Shown here piece by piece: positions 34,386 through 41,943 of a stretch of 64,000 nt of DNA (its first letter is position 1; every line of letters begins with the position of its first letter). Position numbers and translations under genes: made by a program. The notes below the pieces were generated by a model. It ran no database searches and was not told the DNA's origin. It saw only the letters and a program-made list of their open reading frames with translations. The stretch is taken from assembly GCF_004762045.1 (NCBI RefSeq), contig NZ_SJOM01000007.1, positions 4,093,451 to 4,157,450 on the forward strand, given 5' to 3'. The DNA comes from Mycobacterium sp. DL99 (GTDB lineage Bacteria; Actinomycetota; Actinomycetes; Mycobacteriales; Mycobacteriaceae).

Positions 34386-36152
34386 ATGTCCAGTGAGACC
34401 ACGGGAACGATCGAGGTTCCCATTCTGATCGTCGGTGCCGGACCCGCCGGCTTGGCTCTGTCGTTGTCTCTGGCCCGTTACGGGGTCGAACACCTCCTCG
34501 TCGAACGACACCAGGGAACCGCTCACACGCCACGTGCGCACATCATCAATCAGCGGACCGTCGAGATTCTGCGCCATCTCCGTGTCAGCGACCGATTCCA
34601 CGCGGTGGCCACGCCGCAGCAACTCATGACGAACAACGTGTGGGCGACCAGCCTGAGCGGACTCGAGGTGGCGCGTTCGGAAACCTGGGGCACCAGCGCT
34701 GACCGGGCCGGCGACTATGCCAAGGCCAGTCCCGAACCTATGGCGAACTGCCCGCAGACGGTGCTCGAGCCGATGCTGGTCGAGGCAACACGCGACGCCG
34801 GCAGCGATGTCCGCTTCGGACTGGAGTTCGTCGAGTTCATTCAGGACGCCACCGGAGTCACCAGCACTCTGCGGTACCGCGATACCGGTGACGAGGTGAC
34901 CGTGCGGTCGACGTATCTGGTGGGCGCGGACGGAGCGCGCAGCAAGATGCTCGGCCAAGCGGGCCTGTCGGTCGACGGCCCCGACGATCTCGCACGGGCA
35001 GCGAATGTGTGGTTCCGCGCGGACCTGTCCCGGTACTTCGAGCACCGCCCCGGAGTGCTGACGTGGAACGTGGCACCCGGCCCGTACGGGTCGTTGCGGG
35101 TGGGGACGTTGATCTGCCACAAGCCGTACACGGAGTTCGTGCTGGTCTTCCTATACGACCCCGCCGTGGACCCCCTTGAAGAGATGACCGAGGAACGTCT
35201 GATCGACCGCATCCGAACCCTGGTCGGCGAGGAGGTCGATCCGGAGATCCTCGGACTGGCGGGCTGGCAGGTTCGCGCCCAGGTCGCACCCCGCTATCAC
35301 AACGATCGCGTGTTCCTGATGGGCGATGCGGTGCACCGTCATCCGCCCACAAACGGGCTGGGCCTGAACATGTCCGTCGCCGATGCCTACAATCTCGGTT
35401 GGAAACTGGCATTGGCCGTCGACGGACGTGGCGGCCGTGCACTCCTCGACAGCTACAGCGCCGAGCGCCAACCCGTGGGTGCCGAGGGCGTGCACCGCGC
35501 AATCACCAGCCTGCAGGAAGCGGGCGAAATCGAAACCGCGCTGGGATACGAACCCGGCCAGTCCGTCGAGGACGGACAGCAGGCCCTGTCCGTGCTCTTC
35601 GAAGCGGGCCCGGCCGGCGACGCACGTCGCGAAGCGCTGCGGCAGGCCGTCGAACTGAGCAAGTACCAATTCAACGCGCACGGAACAGAACTCGGGTACC
35701 GCTACCGGAGCGATGTCATCGCATCGGAAAGTGACGCGCCGCCCAAGCCGAAGCGCGATCCGCAGCTCTACTACGAAGCCACCACCCGACCCGGGGCACG
35801 AGTCCCCCACGCTCGCCTGGAGCGCAAGGGTCGACAGCCGATCTCGTCGCTGGATCTCGTCGACGACCTTGAGTTCGCCCTGCTCACCGGGATCGACGGC
35901 GAAAAGTGGGTGCCCGCCGCCGCGGCGGCGTCCGAACGATTCGGCATGCCGGTCCGAGTGCACACCATCGGCGTCGGTGCAGACATCACCGACCCCTATG
36001 GTGAGTGGGCCGAGCGACGCGAGGTCGATGACTCTGGATGTGTGTTGGTGCGGCCGGACCGCCATGTCGCCTGGAGAAGCACCGGCTATACCCCCGGCAG
36101 TGACACCGAGCTCGTGGCCGCAGTCGAACGGGCGCTCGGGTTGTCTCAATAA
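34386..36152 (+). CDS. FAD-dependent aromatic monooxygenase (phenol hydroxylase / TfdB type)
   Basis: A 588-residue class A flavin monooxygenase. The FAD fold is ILIVGAGPAGLALSLSLAR (GAGPAG at 17-22), the DG motif is YLVGADGARSKML, and the GD motif is MGDAVHRHPPTNGLGLNMSVADAYNLGWKLA. A C-terminal thioredoxin-like domain is present, as in 2,4-dichlorophenol and phenol hydroxylases. It would add an ortho hydroxyl to a phenol using NAD(P)H and O2, supplying the catechol for the extradiol enzyme encoded upstream. AAGGAG precedes the ATG. Last gene of the operon. Confidence 0.88.
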   Translation: MSSETTGTIEVPILIVGAGPAGLALSLSLARYGVEHLLVERHQGTAHTPRAHIINQRTVEILRHLRVSDRFHAVATPQQLMTNNVWATSLSGLEVARSETWGTSADRAGDYAKASPEPMANCPQTVLEPMLVEATRDAGSDVRFGLEFVEFIQDATGVTSTLRYRDTGDEVTVRSTYLVGADGARSKMLGQAGLSVDGPDDLARAANVWFRADLSRYFEHRPGVLTWNVAPGPYGSLRVGTLICHKPYTEFVLVFLYDPAVDPLEEMTEERLIDRIRTLVGEEVDPEILGLAGWQVRAQVAPRYHNDRVFLMGDAVHRHPPTNGLGLNMSVADAYNLGWKLALAVDGRGGRALLDSYSAERQPVGAEGVHRAITSLQEAGEIETALGYEPGQSVEDGQQALSVLFEAGPAGDARREALRQAVELSKYQFNAHGTELGYRYRSDVIASESDAPPKPKRDPQLYYEATTRPGARVPHARLERKGRQPISSLDLVDDLEFALLTGIDGEKWVPAAAAASERFGMPVRVHTIGVGADITDPYGEWAERREVDDSGCVLVRPDRHVAWRSTGYTPGSDTELVAAVERALGLSQ

Positions 36153-36295
36153 CCATTCAATGCCCCGCGCTCGCTCGCCGCCCGTCCGTCGCTACTCTCA
36201 GGGTCGACGGCCGGGCGGCGCCGGGTCACTGAGGCACACCCCTTCGAGTTATCCGAATCATGCTGGGATGCAGAGATACTCGCGGCCAAGCGCGC

Positions 36296-36446
36296 CACGT
36301 TTTAGAACGTGCGTCACTTGCATCAGACCGACAACCAGCAAGTTTGAGTTCTCGCGCCAGCTCGTTTCGTCATCGTCGGTGTAGGACACCGTGGCCCTCG
36401 ACAACAGCCGCCCACGTGGCGCCACGTCATTGCGAACCGCTTTAAT
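36296..36446 (+). promoter_or_regulatory. uspABC promoter region with two palindromes
   Basis: The 300-bp stretch before uspA holds CACGTT-TTAG-AACGTG (36296-36311) and the perfect 14-bp palindrome ACGTGGCGCCACGT (36414-36427). A possible -10 TTTAAT lies at 36441-36446, 6 bases before the ATG, so the message may be leaderless, and the second palindrome would cover the -35 area. These look like sugar-repressor operators (inference). The first half of the stretch, 36153-36290, shows no gene. Confidence 0.45.
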
Positions 36447-36452
36447 AGCCCG

Positions 36453-37325
36453 ATGGCCACCTCGCGTGTCCGCACGACCGCACTGGGGTACGCACTTGTC
36501 GCCCCCAGCCTGTTCGGCGTGGTCACCTTCCTGTTGCTGCCCATGCTGGTGGTGATCTGGCTGAGCCTGCACAAGTGGGATCTGCTCGGCCCGATCGAGT
36601 ATGTGGGGCTGGACAATTGGACGTCGGTACTGACGGATTCGTCGTTCGCCACCTCACTGGCGGTGACACTGCTGTTCGTGCTGCTGGTGGTGCCGACGCA
36701 GACCGTGCTGGGACTGATCGCCGCGTCGCTGCTGGCCCGTGGACTGCCCGGCACCGGGTTCTTCCGCACCGTGTACGTCCTGCCCTGGATCTGCGCGCCG
36801 CTGGCCATCGCGGTGCTGTGGAAATGGATCCTGGCCCCCACCGACGGGGCGCTGAGCACCGTGCTGGGCCGCCCAGTGGACTGGCTCACCGACCCGGGGC
36901 TGGCCCTGCCGGTTGTGTCGGCGGTGGTGGTGTGGACCAATGTCGGTTACGTGACGCTGTTCTTCCTGGCCGGAATCCTCAACATCCCCGCCGATGTGCA
37001 CAACGCAGCCCGGACCGACGGCGCCACCGACTGGCAACGGTTCCGCCACATCACCCTGCCGATGCTGCGCCCGACGATGTTCTTCGTACTGGTGACCGGA
37101 ATCGTCAGCGCCGCCCAGGTATTCGACACCGTGTACGCCTTGACCGCGGGCGGACCGCAGGGCCACACCGACCTGGTCGCCCACCGCATCTACGCCGAGG
37201 CGTTCGGCGCGGCCGCGGTGGGCCGCGCCTCGGTGATGGCGATCGTGCTGTTTGTCATCCTCGTCGGCATCACGCTCGTCCAGCACGTCTACTTCCGTCG
37301 CAGGATCAGCTATGACCTCACGTAA
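36453..37325 (+). CDS. uspA: ABC sugar importer permease UspA
   Basis: A 290-residue inner-membrane permease with six hydrophobic helices and the cytoplasmic EAA loop NAARTDGATDWQRFRHITLP that docks the ATPase. Length and gene order (permease, permease, binding protein) match uspA-uspB-uspC of mycobacteria, an importer reported to bind amino-sugars. No ATPase gene is present here, as in other mycobacterial loci, so a shared ATPase encoded elsewhere must power it. The next gene starts 14 bases before its stop. Confidence 0.83.
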   Translation: MATSRVRTTALGYALVAPSLFGVVTFLLLPMLVVIWLSLHKWDLLGPIEYVGLDNWTSVLTDSSFATSLAVTLLFVLLVVPTQTVLGLIAASLLARGLPGTGFFRTVYVLPWICAPLAIAVLWKWILAPTDGALSTVLGRPVDWLTDPGLALPVVSAVVVWTNVGYVTLFFLAGILNIPADVHNAARTDGATDWQRFRHITLPMLRPTMFFVLVTGIVSAAQVFDTVYALTAGGPQGHTDLVAHRIYAEAFGAAAVGRASVMAIVLFVILVGITLVQHVYFRRRISYDLT

Positions 37326-38124
37326 CGCACTGATCTACACGGGTCTTCTCCTGGGCGCGGTGATCACCCTGCTCCCCTTCGGGCTCGGGTTGCTGACGTC
37401 GTTCACCTCGGCCGAGCAGTTCGCCACCGCTTCCCCGCTGTCACCGCCCAAGCCTCCGACGTGGGAGAACTACGTCGGGCTGGCCGACGCCGGATTCGGC
37501 CGGGCCATCGTGGTGACCGCGCTGATGACGGCGGTCATCCTGCTGGGCCAGCTGGTGTGCTCGGTGCTGGCCGCCTACGCCTTTGCCCGACTGCAATTCC
37601 CGGGACGCGACGCGCTGTTCTGGGTCTACATCGCAACGTTGATGGTGCCTGCGACGGTGACCGTGGTGCCGCTGTATCTGATGATGGCCGAGGCCGGATT
37701 GCGAAACACCTTCTGGGCGCTGGTGCTGCCGTTCATGTTCGGCTCGCCGTACGCGATCTTCCTGCTGCGCGAGTACTTTCGGTCCATTCCGCGCGACCTG
37801 ATCAACGCAGCCCGCCTCGACGGCGCTCACACCCTGGACGTGATCACCCATGTGGTGGTGCCGGCCAGCCGGCCGATCCTGGTGACCCTGGCCTTGATCA
37901 CCGTGGTGAGCCAGTGGAACAACTTCCTGTGGCCACTGGTGATCACCAGTGGCAGCAAGTGGCAGGTGCTCACGGTCGCGACGGCCGGGCTGCAGACGCA
38001 GTACAACGCGCAGTGGACGCTGGTGATGGCGGCGACCACGGTGGCGATCGTCCCGCTGATCGTGTTGTTCATCGCGTTCTCGCGCAACATCGTCCGCTCG
38101 ATCGTCGTGACGGGGATCAAATGA
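37312..38124 (+). CDS. uspB: ABC sugar importer permease UspB
   Basis: A 270-residue permease of the MalG type with six hydrophobic helices and the EAA loop NAARLDGAHTLDVITHVVVP. The ATG at 37312 overlaps the end of uspA and gives a natural N-terminus (TSRNALIYTGLLLGAV); an earlier in-frame start adds a Ser-rich tail with no support. It pairs with UspA to form the membrane channel. Its stop overlaps the ATG of the 27-codon mini-ORF (ATGA). Confidence 0.83.
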   Translation: MTSRNALIYTGLLLGAVITLLPFGLGLLTSFTSAEQFATASPLSPPKPPTWENYVGLADAGFGRAIVVTALMTAVILLGQLVCSVLAAYAFARLQFPGRDALFWVYIATLMVPATVTVVPLYLMMAEAGLRNTFWALVLPFMFGSPYAIFLLREYFRSIPRDLINAARLDGAHTLDVITHVVVPASRPILVTLALITVVSQWNNFLWPLVITSGSKWQVLTVATAGLQTQYNAQWTLVMAATTVAIVPLIVLFIAFSRNIVRSIVVTGIK

Positions 38125-38204
38125 GCGTCGAGATCGACACCAGGGCTGTGAACACGCCGCCGCAACGACCCTCACGTCGATCTCGCGGTAGGCACCGGCC
38201 ATGA
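38121..38204 (+). CDS. 27-residue coupled mini-ORF between uspB and uspC
   Basis: The ATG at 38121 overlaps the uspB stop (ATGA) and its own TGA overlaps the uspC ATG (ATGA), giving a 27-residue basic peptide (MSVEIDTRAVNTPPQRPSRR...). Both junctions allow translational coupling, so ribosomes could pass from uspB through it to uspC. Most of it coincides with the 57-bp palindromic element at 38129-38185, suggesting it arose by insertion of that element rather than as a protein gene. Whether the peptide has any function is unknown. Confidence 0.4.
   Translation: MSVEIDTRAVNTPPQRPSRRSRGRHRP
38129..38185. repeat. 57-bp palindromic element, copy 1 (inside usp operon)
   Basis: A 57-bp unit starting CGAGATCGAC and ending GTCGATCTCG (perfect 10-bp end arms). 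It aligns without gaps to the element at 46546-46602 and shares CGACCCTCACGTC at the same offset. It lies between the uspB and uspC coding regions, where it can form an mRNA hairpin. Confidence 0.6.
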
Positions 38205-39526
38205 GGCGCTCGACGATGGCCGCGATCGGCCTGGCGCTGACCATGGTCGTCCTCCTCGTCGCCGCGGTGCTGCTCGGCCACACCACCGAACCCGAAGGCC
38301 GCACCGTCGTCACCGTGCGCTTGTGGGATCCGCAGGTCGCGGCGGCCTACCGGGAGTCCTTCGCCGAGTTCGGCAAGGAACACCCGGACATCGAGGTGCG
38401 GGTCAACACCGTCGCGTATTCGGCCTACTTCGACAGTCTGCGCACCGATGTGGCCGGCGGCAGCGCCGACGACATCTTCTGGCTGTCCAACGCCTACCTC
38501 GCCGGGTACGCCGACTACGGCCGACTACTCGACATCGGACAGGCATTGGGCGCCAACGCCGCCCGGGCGTGGGAGCCCTCGGTGGTCAACCAGTTCACCC
38601 GCAACGACGCCCTGTGGGCGGTTCCGCAACTGACCGATGCCGGTATCGCGGTGTACTTCAACGCGGACCTGCTCGACGCCGCCGGAGTGGATCTCGCCGA
38701 ACTGACCACGCTGCGATGGTCGAACGGACCCGACGACACACTGCGATCGCTGGCGGCCCGGCTCACCATCGACGAGCAGGGCCGCTCGGCCGGCACGGAT
38801 GGTTTCGACATCGGCCGCATCCGGCAGTGGGGCTACAACGCCGCCAACGACCTTCAGGGCATCTACCTCAACTACATCGGCTCGGCGGGCGGCATCTTCA
38901 ACATCGGTGACCGCTTCGCCTTCGACAACCCGCAGGCCGTCGAGGCGTTCACCTATCTGGTTCGGCTGATCAACGACGATCACGTCGCCCCACCGGCCTC
39001 GGCCACCAACAACAACGGAGACTTCTCCCGCAACACCTTCCTGCAGGGTCGGATGGCCCTGTTCCAGTCCGGCACCTACAACCTCGCCGCCATTGCGAAT
39101 CAGGCCCGGTTCCGGTGGGGTGTGGCGATGCTGCCGGCGGGCCCAAAAGGCCGGGTCAGTGTCACCAATGGCATTGCTGCAGCGGCGAACTCGGCTACCC
39201 GGCACCCGGATGCGGTGCGCGAGGTGTTGTCATGGATGGGCAGCAAGCGCGGCAACGAGTACCTGGGTGTCGAGGGCGCAGCCATCCCGGCCGTGCTGGC
39301 CGCTCAGCCCGTTTACCACGACTACTGGAAAGCACGCGGAGTCGACGTCAGCCCCTTCTTCCGGGTGCTGCGGGGGCCGCGCATCCCAGCGCCCGGCGCG
39401 GCCGGCTTCCCGGCCGGATATCAGGCTCTCAAGCCGTATTTCGATGAGATGTTCCTGGGCCGCCGTGACATCGAGAAGTCTCTGGCCGACGCCCAGTGGG
39501 CGGCGAACACGGCCGCCGCACGTTAG
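38201..39526 (+). CDS. uspC: ABC importer substrate-binding protein UspC
   Basis: A 441-residue extracellular solute-binding protein (family 1). The N-terminus has one hydrophobic segment (about 6-26) without a lipobox cysteine, so it is probably held by an uncleaved anchor or processed by signal peptidase I. The mature part begins TVVTVRLWDPQVAAAYRESF and has the hinge-type segments DDIFWLSNAYLAGY and WAVPQLTDAGIAVYFN of sugar-binding proteins. Length matches mycobacterial UspC. It should deliver a sugar or amino-sugar to UspA/UspB. Translation is coupled to the mini-ORF by ATGA. Confidence 0.83.
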   Translation: MRRSTMAAIGLALTMVVLLVAAVLLGHTTEPEGRTVVTVRLWDPQVAAAYRESFAEFGKEHPDIEVRVNTVAYSAYFDSLRTDVAGGSADDIFWLSNAYLAGYADYGRLLDIGQALGANAARAWEPSVVNQFTRNDALWAVPQLTDAGIAVYFNADLLDAAGVDLAELTTLRWSNGPDDTLRSLAARLTIDEQGRSAGTDGFDIGRIRQWGYNAANDLQGIYLNYIGSAGGIFNIGDRFAFDNPQAVEAFTYLVRLINDDHVAPPASATNNNGDFSRNTFLQGRMALFQSGTYNLAAIANQARFRWGVAMLPAGPKGRVSVTNGIAAAANSATRHPDAVREVLSWMGSKRGNEYLGVEGAAIPAVLAAQPVYHDYWKARGVDVSPFFRVLRGPRIPAPGAAGFPAGYQALKPYFDEMFLGRRDIEKSLADAQWAANTAAAR

Positions 39527-39582
39527 GGAACTGCCGCCGGCTCTGCCAGGCAGGTGTGCGGACCCCTCCAGTGAGCGCGGGA

Positions 39583-39972
39583 TCATGCCGACAACCGACT
39601 CAGCACAGGCTCCGGTGCTTCACTCTGGTTGGGCCACCATGCGCGCGGCGCCACCGCCAACTGGGTACGCCGCCGACCGCCGCGATAATTCACGTAGTAC
39701 TGATCGAGTTCCTCTTGGCTGAGGGGTTCGGCGAAGATGTTCCCGCAATGGAGGGGATGGCGATTCCTACGGCACTCGGCCAGCTTCAGGACCTGCTTGC
39801 GGAAACACATTGCGGCTGCGATAAGGGAGCCTCCCAGGGCCACACCGGCGACTGGAGCCCAACCACTTCGGTAGGCCAAAGCCACTTCGAACTGCCCCTG
39901 CAGGGCGAACGTGCAAAGCAGAAACACATATCCCATGAATGCGTATGAAATGTGACGAACAATCTTCAACAT
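39583..39972 (-). CDS. hypothetical two-helix membrane protein
   Basis: A 129-residue protein with two hydrophobic helices (about 8-27 and 39-58) and a basic cytoplasmic tail containing CRRNRHPLHC and SQEELDQYYVNYRGG. I do not recognise the family. Codon use is less GC-rich at third positions than the neighbours, and the flanking region 39973-40215 is also more AT-rich, so the segment may have been acquired. GAGG lies 5 bases before the ATG. It is convergent with uspC, whose stop is 57 bases away. Confidence 0.55.
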   Translation of the reverse strand: MLKIVRHISYAFMGYVFLLCTFALQGQFEVALAYRSGWAPVAGVALGGSLIAAAMCFRKQVLKLAECRRNRHPLHCGNIFAEPLSQEELDQYYVNYRGGRRRTQLAVAPRAWWPNQSEAPEPVLSRLSA

Positions 39973-40215
39973 CCTCACCTCATAAGACTCTCGTAGCGGC
40001 CAACAAGGCGCCGGCTTTGCGTCCCTTGTTGATTGGGCATTTCATGCTTTTGATGGTTCGCCGCCCAGGCGGCATTCAAAAGAGGTCTTGACCTTGTGTG
40101 GTCACAAAGCTCCCTTGTGCCCAGCACTGCCGGATGCTCTGGTGACCGATCGCTCCACGTCCGGGGCATCAGGAATTCAACACGTGCCTCACAGCACTTC
40201 GCCTACATTGGGCTG
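39973..40215. other. intergenic region between divergent genes
   Basis: About 240 bases between the start of the hypothetical membrane gene (minus) and the DUF4349 gene (plus). It is less GC-rich than the surroundings and contains the small dyad TTGTG-TGGT-CACAA near 40092-40105. No gene, tRNA or strong promoter could be supported. Confidence 0.4.
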
Positions 40216-41211
40216 ATGCCCCAGCACACCAGCGCATCCCGCCACCGCCGACTGACGGTGGGACTGTTTGCCGCGGCCATGTTGGCTGCCGCGCCGGCCT
40301 GCGCGGCCGGGCACTCCCCCAATTCCTCGGCACCGGCGGCCACTCAGAGCGATGCCGGTTTCGCCCCGGCGGCCCCGGCGCCGGAGGCCGGCCCGGGGAT
40401 GAAGAACGCGCCGATACCTACCGAGGTCAAACGCGACATCGTCAAGACCGCGTCGATGTCGATCACCACCGGCAATCCGACTGCGGTTGCGGACAAGGCC
40501 GTATCGCTTGCCACCGATGCCGGCGGCCGGATCGACAGCCGGTCCGAAGACGCCGGCTCCAGTTCCGGCCGCGCACACATCTCACTGGCGCTGCGGGTCC
40601 CGGCCGCCAAACTCGAAGGCACCCTTGACGAGTTCAAGAAACTCGGCACGGTGCAGACCGTCGAGGTCCGCGCCGATGACGTGACCTCGCAGCGCGTCGA
40701 CCTCGACGCGCGCATCAAGGCGCTGCAGACCTCGGTGGACCGGCTGCTGGGGATGATGCGGGACGCCAAGGATCCCGAGGCCCTCATCCAGGCCGAGAAC
40801 GCGTTGTCACAGCGCCAGGCGGACCTCGACAGCCTGCGCGCGCAGCGCACCCAGCTCGGTGACCAGATCGACTACAGCACGGTCAATCTCGATATCACCG
40901 CGGAGCAGATCGGCGGCCCCGCGCCGCAGTATCAGGGGTTCTGGGGGCAGGTCGAGCGCGGGTGGCACGGCCTGGTCTCGGTGGCGTCGGGGGCGGTGAT
41001 GGTGTTCGGCCTGCTCCTGCCGTGGCTGGCGGCCGTCGTCATCGCGGCAGTGATCATCGTGGCCGTCATCCGGCTCATCCGGTCGCGCCCGGGGCAGCCG
41101 TCAGCGCCGCGGCAGGCTGGTGGGCAGGACAGTCAGCTCCAGAGCCAGGGCACCGCCGCAGACCAGTACGAGGATGGCGAAGGCGATCCAATCCCGCGCC
41201 CGGGGCCCTGA
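40216..41211 (+). CDS. DUF4349 membrane-anchored protein
   Basis: A 331-residue envelope protein. The N-terminal signal ends near AAAPACAAG, a weak lipobox with Cys29. The DUF4349 core (RDIVKTASMSITTGN..., then VEVRADDVTSQRVDLDARIKALQ) includes a coiled coil around residues 165-215 and is followed by one hydrophobic helix (about 255-285). Family members are extracytoplasmic and of unknown function. The last 111 bases overlap the convergent CbiQ-like gene; the tail encoded there (QPSAPRQAGGQDSQ...) is low-complexity, so the stop may not be where selection acts. Confidence 0.78.
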   Translation: MPQHTSASRHRRLTVGLFAAAMLAAAPACAAGHSPNSSAPAATQSDAGFAPAAPAPEAGPGMKNAPIPTEVKRDIVKTASMSITTGNPTAVADKAVSLATDAGGRIDSRSEDAGSSSGRAHISLALRVPAAKLEGTLDEFKKLGTVQTVEVRADDVTSQRVDLDARIKALQTSVDRLLGMMRDAKDPEALIQAENALSQRQADLDSLRAQRTQLGDQIDYSTVNLDITAEQIGGPAPQYQGFWGQVERGWHGLVSVASGAVMVFGLLLPWLAAVVIAAVIIVAVIRLIRSRPGQPSAPRQAGGQDSQLQSQGTAADQYEDGEGDPIPRPGP

Positions 41212-41943
41212 CGGTGCCGCCGAGATCTGGCCGGCGCCCCCGCGCGCGGTGATGGCATCACCCATCTCGTCGCCACGGCGCAACGCCACGGTGACCGCGG
41301 CCGCCAGCAGATCGATCAGATTGGCGATCCGCTGCCTGCGCCGTGCCCGGAACGTCTCGGCCGGTTCGACGGGGCGCAGCCGGTGCGCCGCATACAGCGT
41401 GCGGAACTCGTCGATCAGCATCGGGAAAGCCCGCAGTGCCAACGCAATCGTCACCGCCCAGTCGTGCACGGGGATGCGCAGCGCCCGCAGCGGACGGCCC
41501 AGCGTGGCCACCGCCGGGGCGACGTCGGCGACGTTGGTCGTCCACGACACCAGCGCACCGAGCCCCAGCAGCACGATCGCCAGCGCGGTCACCCGCAGGT
41601 AGTTGAGCAGCCCGCCCAGACCGAGTTGCACCGACCCGATGTCGATAAACGGGGAGCCGCCGGCCAGCGCAGCCAGTGCCCCGCCCACGACCAGCAGGAT
41701 CCACAGGAAGAACGGGATCGACGGCAGGACGCCACGCGGAATGTGCGCCAGTCTCGCGGTCACCAGCACCAGCACCGCGACGGCGCCGATCGGCACCCAT
41801 CCGGGATAGAAGGTCAGCAGCACACCGATACCCGCCACGGAGAGCAGCTTGGTACCGGCCCACAACCGGTGGATGACGGTGTCGCCGGGCACCGGACGCA
41901 ACAGCACGACAGGCTTGCGTTGTCCTCGTGTCGGAGCGGTCAT
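41101..41943 (-). CDS. ECF transporter transmembrane subunit (EcfT/CbiQ)
   Basis: A 280-residue membrane protein with about six hydrophobic helices. The cytoplasmic coupling motif is seen as ALRAFPMLIDEFRTLYAAHRLR, an Ala-Arg-containing helix of EcfT proteins. It starts within the stop of the fused ATPase gene (4-base overlap), so the two form one energy-coupling-factor importer for a vitamin or metal. From memory it corresponds to Rv2325c. Its 3' end runs antisense to the DUF4349 gene. Confidence 0.85.
   Translation of the reverse strand: MTAPTRGQRKPVVLLRPVPGDTVIHRLWAGTKLLSVAGIGVLLTFYPGWVPIGAVAVLVLVTARLAHIPRGVLPSIPFFLWILLVVGGALAALAGGSPFIDIGSVQLGLGGLLNYLRVTALAIVLLGLGALVSWTTNVADVAPAVATLGRPLRALRIPVHDWAVTIALALRAFPMLIDEFRTLYAAHRLRPVEPAETFRARRRQRIANLIDLLAAAVTVALRRGDEMGDAITARGGAGQISAAPSGPRARDWIAFAILVLVCGGALALELTVLPTSLPRR

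Noticed and set aside
26107..36152. Direct equivalent of the Rhodococcus ethRABCD ether operon
   Set aside because: The regulator is GntR not AraC, gene order differs and ring-cleavage genes are present; only the P450 chain and EthD are shared.
36453..39526. Missing ATPase interpreted as a broken ABC operon
   Set aside because: Mycobacterial sugar importers of this type are known to lack a linked ATPase and share one encoded elsewhere; all three genes are intact.
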